DNA of 64,000 nucleotides from Bradyrhizobium sp. 4 (GCF_023100905.1 NZ_CP064686.1:2542001-2606000); one strand, 5' to 3'. Numbered from the stretch's first letter, positions 1 to 8,528 are shown. Numbers and translations: made by a program. The notes: generated by a model not told the origin, from the letters alone.

Positions 1-2
1 CG

Positions 3-293
3 AAATCGCTGCGGCTGCGGGCGTCCTGGAACGTGCTGGAGGCGGCCAACAAGGGCCTGTTCTGCCAGCTCATCACCGTGCCGCTGTTCAAGGACCACAA
101 GATCCTCACGCAGGTTGCCGGCCACGGCAGCCACACCATCAAGCTTCTGCCGCCGCTCACCATCACCGAGGAAGATTGCGGCTGGATCGAGCGCGCCTTC
201 GACGACGTCATCGCCGGCAGCCACAAGGTCCCCGGCGCGATCTGGTCGCTCGGCAAGACGCTGGTGGACAACGCGGTGAGGCGATCGGCGTAA
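3..293 (+). CDS. Class III aminotransferase, C-terminal end (partial)
   Basis: The window opens inside this gene; 96 codons remain before the TAA. The visible part reads as the small C-terminal domain of a fold-type I PLP aminotransferase of the acetylornithine/aspartate aminotransferase-like class III family, with the typical run ITVPLFKDHKILTQVAGHG followed by IKLLPPLTITEEDCGWI. The PLP lysine and substrate-binding residues lie upstream of the window, so the substrate cannot be judged. The GTG at 33 is an internal valine codon, not the start. Confidence 0.8.
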   Translation, partial: KSLRLRASWNVLEAANKGLFCQLITVPLFKDHKILTQVAGHGSHTIKLLPPLTITEEDCGWIERAFDDVIAGSHKVPGAIWSLGKTLVDNAVRRSA

Positions 294-408
294 GGCCTGT
301 GCTGCGGCCTGATGTCGCGACGTGCGACCTGCTGAAGCAGTCCGTCTCCCGAAATTCCAAATCGACGCTTATTTTCCGGCATTGACCTGACCGGGAGAGG
401 AGTGGGCG

Positions 409-813
409 ATGCCTTTGACTGGGGGCTGTCATTGCGGCGCGATCCGCTACGAAGTCAACGGCGACATGATGGTGCACGCGCTCTGCCATTGCGCGGATTG
501 CCGCCGCCACTCCGGGGCACCGATGGTCGGCTGGGCGATGTATTCGCTCAAGGCCGTCAAAGTCGTGCGCGGTCAGCCGAAGATCTATCAATCATCCGAA
601 CATGGACGACGTCACTTCTGTGCCGATTGCGGCACTGGGCTGTTCTACATCAACGAAAACCTGATGCCCGATATCATCGATATCCAGAGCGGGACCTATG
701 ATGACCCCGATGCCGTTCCGGCGACGATGCACATTCAGGTCGCCGAGCGGATTGGCTGGATGGAGCGGGCTCACGAACTGCCCGTCTTCGAACGATTTCC
801 TCCGCTCGAATGA
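409..813 (+). CDS. GFA-family (glutathione-dependent formaldehyde-activating enzyme/CENP-V fold) protein
   Basis: A 134-residue protein with the zinc ligands of the GFA fold in order: C7 and C9 (GGCHCGAIRY), C26, C28 and C31 (CHCADCRRHSGAP), then C71 and C74 (CADCGTGLF). The length is normal for the family. Most members are of unknown substrate; S-hydroxymethylglutathione activity is proven for few, so I do not infer formaldehyde metabolism. The ATG follows a GAGAGGAG ribosome binding site. It stands alone and runs tail-to-tail with the anti-sigma gene that ends at 829. A second family member lies at 48002-48466. Confidence 0.85.
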   Translation: MPLTGGCHCGAIRYEVNGDMMVHALCHCADCRRHSGAPMVGWAMYSLKAVKVVRGQPKIYQSSEHGRRHFCADCGTGLFYINENLMPDIIDIQSGTYDDPDAVPATMHIQVAERIGWMERAHELPVFERFPPLE

Positions 814-828
814 CTGGATGCGCAGAGG

Positions 829-1590
829 CTAACCCTTCATCGCCGCCTCGAACTTGTCGACGAATTCGGCAAGCTCGTCGGGGGCGAGATCGCTGACGGC
901 CCAGAAGTTCAGGCCGCGATTGCCCCAGCGCCGGCAGTTGAAGCCCTGCATGGTTTCGGTCTTGGGCGCGCGGTATTCCGCGTTCGATGTCTGCGACACG
1001 AACAAATTCACCACGTGCTGCCGGCGCTTGTAGACGACCGCACCGATGGCGCGGGCGTCGATATAGTCGAGCCGCCCTCCCACCAGCGTAAACCCTTGTG
1101 CGGTGAGGTCGATCACGGGCGGGGCGACGTCGAGCTTGCCGTTGAACCACGGCTTCACCGTGTGCTGGTCGGTCGAGACCACGTCGATGAGGTGGCCGGC
1201 CTGGAGCGAGCGCAGATGCGCGGAGACGACCTCCGACAGGATGCGCTGCTGGTCGTCCTGGCGCAGCACCAATGCAACGACGCCGGAGGCGGCGAGCGCG
1301 GAGACTGCCGAGCCCATCGCAAAGCCGCGCAGCACAGAGCGGCGGCTCGGCTGTTGACGCTGCGGCTGCGGCTGCGGCAGCGAAGCCTCGATACGCGCAC
1401 GCAGGCTCGCCGGTGCGGTGTAGCGCAAATCGGCGTCCGCGAGCACGCGCTGCATGTCGCGTTGGGCCGAAAGCTCCGCAGCGCAGGCCGGGCAGCTCGC
1501 GATATGGGCTTCGACCTCGCGCGCATGGCCGGCATCGAGCTCGTTGTCGAGCAGCGCGTGAAGCAGGATTCTTGCTTCGTCGCAGGTCAT
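829..1590 (-). CDS. Zinc-finger anti-sigma factor of an ECF system
   Basis: A 253-residue membrane anti-sigma factor. The N-terminal anti-sigma domain has C3 and the H29-x3-C33-x2-C36 motif (AHIASCPACAAEL), which is the ZAS zinc site. A Pro/Gln-rich linker follows, then one hydrophobic segment near 89-110, then a C-terminal periplasmic domain of about 140 residues that I do not recognise. The start codon overlaps the stop of the sigma gene (ATGA), so the two are co-translated, as expected for a cognate pair. It probably holds the sigma factor at the membrane; the inducing signal is unknown. Confidence 0.85.
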   Translation of the reverse strand: MTCDEARILLHALLDNELDAGHAREVEAHIASCPACAAELSAQRDMQRVLADADLRYTAPASLRARIEASLPQPQPQRQQPSRRSVLRGFAMGSAVSALAASGVVALVLRQDDQQRILSEVVSAHLRSLQAGHLIDVVSTDQHTVKPWFNGKLDVAPPVIDLTAQGFTLVGGRLDYIDARAIGAVVYKRRQHVVNLFVSQTSNAEYRAPKTETMQGFNCRRWGNRGLNFWAVSDLAPDELAEFVDKFEAAMKG

Positions 1591-2135
1591 CTTGCTTGCT
1601 CCTCATCCGCCGTCCAGGCCGCGCGCAGCATGGCGCGAGCGCGGGCGAGGCGGGACATCACGGTGCCGACGGGCGCGCCGACGGCCTCGGCGACTTCGCG
1701 ATAGGACAGGTTGTTGATCTCGCGCAGCACGAATGTTTCCTTGAACGGCTCGGCGAGCGCGTCGATCAGCTTGCGGATCGCGCCCGCATCGCGGCTGCGC
1801 AGCACTTCGGTTTCGGGGCTAGCCTCGGTCTCCTGCCAGATCGGCGTCTGCTCGGCAGCGCCGGGCGTATCGTCGATCGCGCTGTGCCTGTGCGCGCGCC
1901 GTGCATATTCGGCATTGCAGACGTTACGCAGGATCGCGAACAGCCAGGGCTTCATCGCCGGTCCGCGATAGCTGTCGAAATGCTTCAGCGCGCGCAGATA
2001 GCACTCCTGCACCGCGTCCTCGGCATCGGAGGCATCACGCAAGAGATAGCGCGCGAGGGTGTAGACGTCGTCGAGATAGGGCAGCGCCGCCTCGCGGAAG
2101 CGTTGCGCCTTCTGCAAATCGTCGTTGTCGGGCAT
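1587..2135 (-). CDS. ECF-type RNA polymerase sigma factor
   Basis: A 182-residue sigma factor with region 2 (DVYTLARYLLRDASDAEDAVQ) and region 4 (LSYREVAEAVGAPVGTVMSRL) only, which is the ECF pattern. I chose the ATG at 2135 because GAGGAG stands just upstream; the open frame extends to 2300, but that part is a low-complexity Arg/Asp/Glu/Thr run covering a tandem repeat. The gene lies behind the metallophosphoesterase and cupredoxin genes and overlaps its anti-sigma gene, so all four probably form one regulated unit. Confidence 0.88.
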   Translation of the reverse strand: MPDNDDLQKAQRFREAALPYLDDVYTLARYLLRDASDAEDAVQECYLRALKHFDSYRGPAMKPWLFAILRNVCNAEYARRAHRHSAIDDTPGAAEQTPIWQETEASPETEVLRSRDAGAIRKLIDALAEPFKETFVLREINNLSYREVAEAVGAPVGTVMSRLARARAMLRAAWTADEEQAR

Positions 2136-2185
2136 CGCTCCTCGCTTTGCCTCTTGTTCTGATCGTTGCTTCGTCTCGTCGTTGC

Positions 2186-2215
2186 TCGTTTCGTCCCTGT
2201 TCGTTTCGTCCCTGT
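2186..2215. repeat. 15-bp tandem duplication upstream of the ECF sigma gene
   Basis: Two perfect adjacent copies of TCGTTTCGTCCCTGT, with further imperfect TCGTCTCGTCGTTGC sequence to the left. It lies in the 157-bp gap between the cupredoxin and sigma genes, 51 bp before the sigma start. It could be a replication-slippage product or a repeated binding site. Confidence 0.7.
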
Positions 2216-2235
2216 GTGTGACCGAAGGCACACGA

Positions 2236-2265
2236 GCCCGGCCGGCGTGGGACCACCGGCCGGGC
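2236..2265 (-). other. Intercistronic GC-rich hairpin between cupredoxin and sigma genes
   Basis: A perfect 10-bp stem (GCCCGGCCGG / CCGGCCGGGC) with a 10-nt loop, 28 bp downstream of the cupredoxin stop. On the minus strand no T-run follows, so it is not a standard intrinsic terminator. It may stabilise the 3' end of the upstream message or partly attenuate read-through into the sigma gene. Confidence 0.6.
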
Positions 2266-2292
2266 AAGACGTTGATGCCTTGGTTCGAGACG

Positions 2293-2628
2293 TTACTCAA
2301 CCTTGATCATCCCCGTCATGTGCGGGTGCAGAGAACAAAAATATTTGTAGTCGCCCGCATTGGTGAAGGTGAACGAGAACTTGTCGTCAGTGTCCAGGGT
2401 CTTGGATCTGAACTTCCCGGCCGACACAACGGTATGGGGGATGTCGTCCCGGTTGGTCCAGGTCACGGTGGTGCCGACCTTGATCTTGAGCTCGGCCGGC
2501 TGGAAGACGAAATTGTCGATATGCACCTCCATGTCGTCGGCACGGGCGGTTGTGGCGGGTACCAGCATGGCCGCGGCCCAAGCGAGACCGAAGGCGACAC
2601 CGAAGTCGCGGCGATTGAGAGTCTTCAT
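2293..2628 (-). CDS. Periplasmic cupredoxin, amicyanin/plastocyanin-like
   Basis: A small blue-copper-type protein of 111 residues. The N-terminus MKTLNRRDF followed by a hydrophobic stretch ending in TTARA reads as a Tat-like export signal. Copper ligands are visible: the His in DDIPHTVV near the middle and a C-terminal CSLHPHM with the Cys, His and Met spaced as in amicyanin (C-x2-H-P-x-M). I chose the ATG at 2628 with GGAAG upstream; an in-frame ATG at 2652 overlaps the phosphoesterase stop. It probably carries electrons or copper in the periplasm. Its operon with an ECF sigma pair suggests stress-controlled expression. Confidence 0.87.
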   Translation of the reverse strand: MKTLNRRDFGVAFGLAWAAAMLVPATTARADDMEVHIDNFVFQPAELKIKVGTTVTWTNRDDIPHTVVSAGKFRSKTLDTDDKFSFTFTNAGDYKYFCSLHPHMTGMIKVE

Positions 2629-2651
2629 TGTCAGCTTCCGTTCGCCCTGCA

Positions 2652-3596
2652 TCAACCCTGGAGCGGCGTGTCGATGATCGCGAGCCGCTGCTCATTCTGC
2701 TTGAAGTTGATGCTGGCAACGCCGAGCATCGCGCGGAGCTTTGCGTCCTCGACCTTCATCGGTCCGGGCGAGGGGGCAGCTCCCGGCGCCGGCTGCGGAA
2801 AGGCGGTGGAGCGTGCGGTGTGGAAGGTGACGTTGCCTTCGACCTTCTGCATCACCTGGTGAATGTGGCCGTTCAGCACGGTGACTGAACCAAAGCCCTT
2901 CACCTGTTCCAGCGCGCGGGCGCCGTCCTCAGTGCCCCAGCCCCATTCGGGGTAGACGGTCCAGAGCGGGATGTGGGCGAACAGCACGATCGGCGTCGAT
3001 TTCGACTTGCCGCGCAGATCGTCCTCGAGCCAGGCGAGCTGCTCGGCACCGAGATTGCCGAGGCCTCCGGCCTTGAGGTCGACGACATTGACGAGGCCGA
3101 TGAAGTGCACGCCGCCGGCGTCGAACGAATACCAGCCTGCGCCCTTGGTACCGCGGCCGTAGCGCTCGCGATAGAACTTCACGTCCTCGTCGAGGAAGTC
3201 ATGCTCGCCGGGCACGTAATGCACGTCGAGCTTGCTCTGCGAGATGATGCGATCGGCATTGTCGAACTCGGCGGCCTTGGAGAGATGCGTAATGTCGCCA
3301 GTGTGGATCATGAAGGACGGCTTGACCGGCATCGCGTTGATCTTGTTGATGGCTTCCTCCAGCGTGCCGAGCGCGTTGGGATTGGCCGGCTTGTCGAAGC
3401 CGACATGGCTATCGCTGATCTGGAGGAAGGTCATTCCGGGCGCGGCCGCGGTCGCAGCTTGCGCGGAATCGATGATGCCGAGCGAGCGCGGGACGCCACC
3501 GGTGATGGTCCAGAGCACCCCGGTGCCGGCCCAGGTCATGCATTCCAACACCTTGCGGCGGCTTAAGCCGTCCTCGCCGTGATCGTGTCCGCTCAT
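2652..3596 (-). CDS. Exported calcineurin-like metallophosphoesterase
   Basis: A 314-residue protein. The N-terminus has an SRRKVLECM twin-arginine-like motif and a hydrophobic stretch ending near SAQA. Metal-binding motifs of the calcineurin-like family follow in order: ISDSHVG (D-x-H), HTGDITH (GD), VPGEHD (where GNHD is usual, so one metal ligand position is Glu), LFAHIPLW and NGHIHQ. Natural substrate unknown; cyclic nucleotides or phosphate esters are possible. It is the first gene of the minus-strand run with cupredoxin, ECF sigma and anti-sigma. Confidence 0.82.
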   Translation of the reverse strand: MSGHDHGEDGLSRRKVLECMTWAGTGVLWTITGGVPRSLGIIDSAQAATAAAPGMTFLQISDSHVGFDKPANPNALGTLEEAINKINAMPVKPSFMIHTGDITHLSKAAEFDNADRIISQSKLDVHYVPGEHDFLDEDVKFYRERYGRGTKGAGWYSFDAGGVHFIGLVNVVDLKAGGLGNLGAEQLAWLEDDLRGKSKSTPIVLFAHIPLWTVYPEWGWGTEDGARALEQVKGFGSVTVLNGHIHQVMQKVEGNVTFHTARSTAFPQPAPGAAPSPGPMKVEDAKLRAMLGVASINFKQNEQRLAIIDTPLQG

Positions 3597-3655
3597 CGCG
3601 CAGCTCCACTTCGCCCGGAATTGGGCTTCGGGGAGGTGATTGGGGGAGCGGGGGT

Positions 3656-3664
3656 GTTATTCCC
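3656..3664 (-). promoter_or_regulatory. Possible ECF-type -35 element of the phosphoesterase-cupredoxin-sigma operon
   Basis: On the minus strand GGGAATAAC lies about 60 bp upstream of the phosphoesterase start. GGAATAA-like -35 sequences are common for ECF sigma factors, and an autoregulated operon would need one here. I cannot assign a convincing -10 element, so this is tentative. Confidence 0.3.
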
Positions 3665-3703
3665 GAACGCGATGACGTTTTCGTGAGGTGGTTGGACGCG
3701 TAG

Positions 3704-3730
3704 CCCGTATGGAGCGTTGCGGAATACGGG
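3704..3730. repeat. Small palindromic intergenic repeat
   Basis: CCCGTAT and ATACGGG flank GGAGCGTTGCGGA, between the phosphoesterase and GMC genes. The surrounding sequence (TAGCCCGTATGGAGC, and CCCGGATTTCGC further on) resembles short dispersed palindromes seen between Bradyrhizobium genes. Confidence 0.45.
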
Positions 3731-3783
3731 ACCAATCGAGCGTCCTCTCCCGGATTTCGCTACGCCCGATCAAGGCTACGCAT

Positions 3784-5403
3784 TCACTTCGCATCCTCCA
3801 AAATCATCGCCGCACCCTTCTCGGCGATCATCGCGGTCGGCGTGTTGGTATTGCCTGACGTGATGGTCGGCATGATCGAGGCATCGACAATGCGAAGGCC
3901 GCCGAGACCGTAGAAGTGCAGGCGTTCGTCGACCACCGCCATCGCATCGCTTGCCGCGCCCATCTTCGCGGTGCCGACGGGGTGGAAGATGGTGGTGCCG
4001 ATGTCGCCGGCGGCCTTCGCGAGCGAGGCATCGTCGTCGCCGACCGCGGGGCCGGGCAGATATTCGCTCGGGCGATATTTTGCCAGCGCCTTCTGCTGCA
4101 TCAGGCGGCGGGTGGTGCGGATGGCGTCGGCGCCGACCTGACGGTCATCATCCGTCGAAAGATAATTCGGCGCGATGATCGGCTTCTCGTCCGGCGTCGC
4201 CGAACGCAGACGTACGGTGCCGCGCGAGGTCGGCTGGAGATTGCAGGCGCTCACCGTGATCGCGGGGAAGCGGTGCAGGGGATCGCCGAACTTGTCGAGC
4301 GACAGCGGTTGCACGTGAAACTGGATGTTGGCGCGCGCGCGCGTCGCATCGGAGCGGGTGAAGATGCCGAGCTGCGACGGCGCCATGGTCAGCGGCCCGC
4401 GGCGGCGGAAGGCGTAGTCGAGGCCCATCAGGCCGCGTCGAACCAGATTGTAATAGGTCTCGTTCAGGGTGCGCACGCCCTCGACCTTGTAGATCGCGCG
4501 CTGCTGGAGATGGTCCTGCAGATTGCGGCCGACGCCGGGCTTATCCATCACGATGTCGATGCCGAGCGGTGACAGCCAGTCGGCAGGTCCGATGCCGGAG
4601 CGATGCAGCACCTGCGCCGAGCCGATCGCGCCTGCCGAGAGGACCACCTCGCGTTTCGCACGCGCCTCGAAGATCTCGCCATTCTGGATGAAGCGCACGC
4701 CGACGGCGCGACCCTGTTCGATGATCAGACGGTCGACCAGCACATGCTTTTCGAGCCGCAGGTTCGGGCGGTTCAATACCGGCTTGAGGAAGCCGCGCGC
4801 CGATGACCAGCGCCGGCCGCGCTTCTGATTGACGTGGAAATAGCTCGTGCCTTCGTTGTCGCCGGTATTGAAATCCGGGATGCGCTTGATGCCCATCTCC
4901 TCGGCCGCGTCGCCCACGGCATCAAGCACGTCCCAGGACAGCCGCGGCGCCTCGATGCGCCAGCCGCCGCCGGCGCCGTGATGCTCACTCGCGCCGAGGA
5001 AATGATCCTCGAGCCGTTTGAACAGCGGCAGCACGTCGTCGTAACCCCAGCCGGTCATGCCGAGCTGGCGCCAGTGATCGTAATCGGCGGCCTGTCCACG
5101 CATCGAGATCATGGCATTGATCGCCGAAGAGCCGCCGATCACCTTGCCACGGGGATAGGCGAGCGAGCGGCCGTTCAGCCCTGGCTCGGCCTCGGTCTTG
5201 AACATCCAGTCCGAGCGCGGATTGCCGATGGCGAAGAGATAGCCGACGGGAATGTGGAACCAGATCCAGTTGTCGTCGCCGCCGGCTTCGAGGACGAGGA
5301 CGCGATTGCTGGAAACGGCGGACAGCCGGTTGGCAAGGATGCAGCCCGCCGTGCCGGCACCAACGACAATGTAGTCAAACTCACCTTCGAGCCGCCTTGG
5401 CAT
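3784..5403 (-). CDS. GMC-family FAD oxidoreductase (choline dehydrogenase-like)
   Basis: A 539-residue flavoprotein. The N-terminal dinucleotide-binding motif is VVGAGTAGCILANRL, and the GMC signature region YPRGKVIGGSSAINAM follows near residue 90. The active-site His sits in FHPVGTAKMG and the C-terminal Asn in TSGNTNTPTAM. The family oxidises alcohols such as choline, aliphatic alcohols or sugars with FAD; the substrate cannot be read from sequence, and no betaine genes are nearby. I start at the ATG at 5403 with GGAAG upstream rather than the TTG at 5418. Confidence 0.88.
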   Translation of the reverse strand: MPRRLEGEFDYIVVGAGTAGCILANRLSAVSSNRVLVLEAGGDDNWIWFHIPVGYLFAIGNPRSDWMFKTEAEPGLNGRSLAYPRGKVIGGSSAINAMISMRGQAADYDHWRQLGMTGWGYDDVLPLFKRLEDHFLGASEHHGAGGGWRIEAPRLSWDVLDAVGDAAEEMGIKRIPDFNTGDNEGTSYFHVNQKRGRRWSSARGFLKPVLNRPNLRLEKHVLVDRLIIEQGRAVGVRFIQNGEIFEARAKREVVLSAGAIGSAQVLHRSGIGPADWLSPLGIDIVMDKPGVGRNLQDHLQQRAIYKVEGVRTLNETYYNLVRRGLMGLDYAFRRRGPLTMAPSQLGIFTRSDATRARANIQFHVQPLSLDKFGDPLHRFPAITVSACNLQPTSRGTVRLRSATPDEKPIIAPNYLSTDDDRQVGADAIRTTRRLMQQKALAKYRPSEYLPGPAVGDDDASLAKAAGDIGTTIFHPVGTAKMGAASDAMAVVDERLHFYGLGGLRIVDASIMPTITSGNTNTPTAMIAEKGAAMILEDAK

Positions 5404-5423
5404 TCTGCTTCCACCCAACAGGC

Positions 5424-5510
5424 GTCATGCCCGGGCTTGTCCGGGGCATCCACGCGCTTTCCGTTCTAATAGTCAGACGTGGATGGCCGGGACAAGCCCG
5501 GCCATGATGA
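5424..5510. repeat. Dispersed palindromic repeat (GTCATGCCCGGGCTTGTCC type)
   Basis: An imperfect inverted repeat with arms of about 31 bp: GTCATGCCCGGGCTTGTCC...CATCCACG and its counterpart CGTGGATGGCCGGGACAAGCC...CATGATG, separated by about 23 bp. It lies in the divergent gap between the GMC oxidoreductase and the M20 amidohydrolase. This is a sequence type common between Bradyrhizobium genes. Confidence 0.75.
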
Positions 5511-5603
5511 GAGGACAGAGCTACCCGGAGCCCCCGCCAGTTGGGTGGACTGGTGCTTGCATGGTAGACAGGCCTGCATTTTCAACAAAGCTTGAGACCC
5601 TCC

Positions 5604-6776
5604 ATGCCCATCGTGAACCGCGTCGCCGACCTTCAACCCGATATTCAGGCCTGGCGCCGGGACATCCACCAGCATCCGGAGCTGCTCTATGACGTCCACC
5701 GCACCGCAGCATTCGTCGCGGACCGCCTGCGCGAATTCGGCTGCGATGAGGTCGTGACGGGCATCGGCCAGACCGGCGTGGTCGGCGTGATCAAGGGCAG
5801 CAAGCCGGCCGGCGAGGGCCTCAAGGCCATCGGCCTGCGTGCCGACATGGATGCGCTGCCGGTCGAGGAACAGACCAACCTGCCCTACGCTTCGAAGACC
5901 CCGGGCAAGATGCACGCCTGCGGCCATGACGGCCACACCGCGATGCTGCTCGGTGCTGCGCGATATCTCGCCGAGACCCGCAACTTCGCCGGCGATGCGG
6001 TGGTGATCTTCCAGCCGGCCGAGGAGGGTGGCGCCGGCGGCTTGGCCATGGTCAAGGACGGAATGATGGAGCGCTTCGGCATCGAGCAGGTCTACGGCAT
6101 GCACAACGGCCCGGGCATTCCGGTGGGCTCGTTCGCGATCCGGCCGGGTCCGATCATGGCCGCGACCGACGAGGTCGATATCATGATCGAAGGCCTCGGC
6201 GGCCATGCCGCGCGTCCGCACAAATGTGTCGATTCAGTTCTGGTCGGCGCACAGGTGATCACGGCGCTGCAGTCGATCGTCGCGCGCAGCGTCGATCCGC
6301 TGGAATCGGCCGTGATCTCGATCTGCGAGTTCCACGCGGGCAATGCCCGCAACGTGATCCCGCAAACCGCGACACTGAGGGGCACCATCCGCACGCTGTC
6401 GCCGGAGGTGCGCAAGCTGGTCGAGAAGCGCGTGCACGAGGTCGTGGCGGGCGTGGCGCAGATCACCGGCGCCAAGATCGACCTGCGCTACCAGCGGAAT
6501 TATCCCGTGGTGAACAACCACGCCGCGGAGACAGAGATTGCGCGTCGCATCGCGGGGCAAGTTGCGGGCGAGGCCAACGTGCTCGAGATGTCGCCGCTGA
6601 TGGGCGGCGAGGATTTCGCCTATATGCTGGAGGCGCGCCCCGGCGCGTTCATCTTCTGCGGCAACGGCGACAGCGCCGGTCTGCATCACCCCGCCTACAA
6701 TTTCGACGACGAGGCGATCGTCTACGGCACTTCGTACTGGGTCAAGCTGGTCGAGCAATCGCTCGCGGCGTCGTAA
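5604..6776 (+). CDS. M20-family amidohydrolase (hippurate/N-acyl-amino-acid hydrolase type)
   Basis: A 390-residue cytosolic metal hydrolase. Metal-site motifs are visible: MHACGHDGHTAMLLGAA near residue 105, the Glu pair in FQPAEEGGAGG, YGMHNGP, and the C-terminal GGEDFAYML. The inserted dimerisation domain contains GLGGHAARPH. The family removes acyl groups from amino acids (hippurate, N-acetyl amino acids, IAA conjugates); which one is not determinable. I chose the ATG at 5604; a TTG 12 bp upstream is also possible. The gene ends before a strong terminator. Confidence 0.88.
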   Translation: MPIVNRVADLQPDIQAWRRDIHQHPELLYDVHRTAAFVADRLREFGCDEVVTGIGQTGVVGVIKGSKPAGEGLKAIGLRADMDALPVEEQTNLPYASKTPGKMHACGHDGHTAMLLGAARYLAETRNFAGDAVVIFQPAEEGGAGGLAMVKDGMMERFGIEQVYGMHNGPGIPVGSFAIRPGPIMAATDEVDIMIEGLGGHAARPHKCVDSVLVGAQVITALQSIVARSVDPLESAVISICEFHAGNARNVIPQTATLRGTIRTLSPEVRKLVEKRVHEVVAGVAQITGAKIDLRYQRNYPVVNNHAAETEIARRIAGQVAGEANVLEMSPLMGGEDFAYMLEARPGAFIFCGNGDSAGLHHPAYNFDDEAIVYGTSYWVKLVEQSLAAS

Positions 6777-6798
6777 GGTCAAGCCGAAAGCACAAACG

Positions 6799-6829
6799 AA
6801 AAGGACCCGCGCATCGCACGGGTCCTTTG
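6799..6829. terminator. Bidirectional intrinsic terminator between M20 hydrolase and PiT genes
   Basis: AAAAGGACCCG and CGGGTCCTTT form a stem of about 10 bp around CGCATCGCA, with A-rich left and T-rich right flanks. It lies between two convergent genes ending at 6776 and 6852, so it can serve both strands. Confidence 0.85.
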
Positions 6830-6851
6830 TCTTCGAGCGACGTGATCGGCT

Positions 6852-8480
6852 TCAGAAGATCCGCGAGAAGATCACGTACAGCGTGCCCGACAACAGGATA
6901 GCGACGGGCAAGGTCAGGACCCAAGCCATCACCATGTTCCTGATGGTGGCGATCTGGAGACCCGAACCGTTCGCGGCCATGGTGCCGGCGACGCCGGACG
7001 ACAGCACGTGGGTGGTCGAGACCGGCAGCCCGAACACGTCGGCGGCGCCGATCGTGGCGGCGGCGACGAGCTCGGCGGAGGCACCCTGCGCGTAGGTGAG
7101 ATGGGTCTTGCCGATCTTCTCGCCGACGGTGACGACGATGCGCTTCCAGCCGATCATGGTGCCGAGACCGAGCGCGATGGCGACCGCGACCTTCACCCAG
7201 GTCGGGATGAACTTGGTCGCGCTGTCGAGGCCGCCCTTGTAGGCGTTCAAGGTCGCGACCTCTTCCTTGCTAAGGTCATTTTCCTTGTCCTTCATCAGGA
7301 AGCGGATCGCTTCCGAGGTCAGGTACATGTCGTTGCGGGTGTTGCCGACGACTTCCGCCGGCACCTTGTTCAGCGAACCGTATTTCGCGACCTGCTCGCC
7401 GACATCCTTCACCAGCACTGACAGAGAAGGATAGGTGCCTTCGCTGATGTGATGCGAGGTGACGTACTGCGTCACCGCAGGACGGGGATCGCCGATGATC
7501 GCATGGCCGGCGCCCTTGGCCGCAACCACCTTGGAGGCGGCATCCGAGACCTTCGCGAACTGGGCGACTTGCGACTCCGGCAAGGCGCGGTTGAGCGCGT
7601 AGGCCGTGGGCACGGTGCCGATCAGGATCAGCATGATCAGGCCCATGCCCTTCTGGCCGTCGTTCGAACCGTGGGCGAAGCTGACACCGGTGCAGGTCAG
7701 GATCAGCAGGCCGCGAATCCAGATCGGCGGGGCTTTGTGACCCTCAGGGGCGGCATAGAGCGCCGGGTTCTTGACGATCAGCTTGAGCAGCAGCAGCAGG
7801 CCGGCGGCGCAGACGAAGCCAACCAGCGGCGACAGCAACAGCGCATAGCCGATCTCGGTGGCCTTGCCCCAGTCCACGCCCGAGGTACCGTCGCGGCCGC
7901 GCATCAGCGCGTTCGCGACGCCGACGCCGATGATCGAGCCGATCAGCGTGTGCGAGGAGGAGGCCGGCAGGCCGAAATACCAGGTGCCGAGGTTCCAAAG
8001 GATCGCGGCGATCAGCAGCGCGAACACCATCGCGAAGCCGGCGCTGGAGCCGACTTGCAGGATCAGCTCCACGGGCAGCAGCGAAACGATGCCGAAGGCG
8101 ACCGCGCCGGAGGACATGAGCACGCCGAGGAAGTTGAAGAAGCCTGACCACATCACCGCGACTTCGGCCGGCAGCGAATGGGTGTAGATTACGGTCGCAA
8201 CCGCGTTGGCGGTGTCGTGGAAGCCGTTGACGAATTCGAAGCCGAGCGCGATCAGGAGGGCGACGATAAGGAGGATATAGGGCAGGTAGCTCGTGACCCG
8301 CGTGCCGGTCGCATCGACATCCGAATAGATGCTGTAGGCCACATAGAGCAGGCCCGCGGCGAGGATGCCGAAGAACAGGATCAGTGTCAGCGGATTGAAG
8401 CCCTTGTCGAGATTTGGCCGCGAGGCCGGCTGGATCGGCGCGGGATCGGCTACCGCGCGATCGAATGCAACATCGGTCAT
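6852..8480 (-). CDS. pit: Low-affinity inorganic phosphate transporter, PiT family
   Basis: A 542-residue integral membrane protein with the two inverted PiT signatures: GFHDTANAVATVI near residue 86 and SFAHGSNDGQKGMG near 270, plus PVSTTHV near the end. About ten hydrophobic segments surround a polar central loop of about 120 residues (roughly 310-430). The family imports metal-phosphate with protons. The length fits bacterial PitA-type proteins. It is a single-gene unit ending at the shared terminator. Confidence 0.92.
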   Translation of the reverse strand: MTDVAFDRAVADPAPIQPASRPNLDKGFNPLTLILFFGILAAGLLYVAYSIYSDVDATGTRVTSYLPYILLIVALLIALGFEFVNGFHDTANAVATVIYTHSLPAEVAVMWSGFFNFLGVLMSSGAVAFGIVSLLPVELILQVGSSAGFAMVFALLIAAILWNLGTWYFGLPASSSHTLIGSIIGVGVANALMRGRDGTSGVDWGKATEIGYALLLSPLVGFVCAAGLLLLLKLIVKNPALYAAPEGHKAPPIWIRGLLILTCTGVSFAHGSNDGQKGMGLIMLILIGTVPTAYALNRALPESQVAQFAKVSDAASKVVAAKGAGHAIIGDPRPAVTQYVTSHHISEGTYPSLSVLVKDVGEQVAKYGSLNKVPAEVVGNTRNDMYLTSEAIRFLMKDKENDLSKEEVATLNAYKGGLDSATKFIPTWVKVAVAIALGLGTMIGWKRIVVTVGEKIGKTHLTYAQGASAELVAAATIGAADVFGLPVSTTHVLSSGVAGTMAANGSGLQIATIRNMVMAWVLTLPVAILLSGTLYVIFSRIF

Positions 8481-8528
8481 GTCTGGACGCCCCTTAACTT
8501 TCTGTAAGGGCTATTGTCCCCGATGGAT

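Noticed and set aside
2136..2300. A longer N-terminus for the first ECF sigma factor
   Set aside because: The extra 55 residues are a repeat-driven R/D/E/T run, and a good GAGGAG site precedes the internal ATG at 2135.
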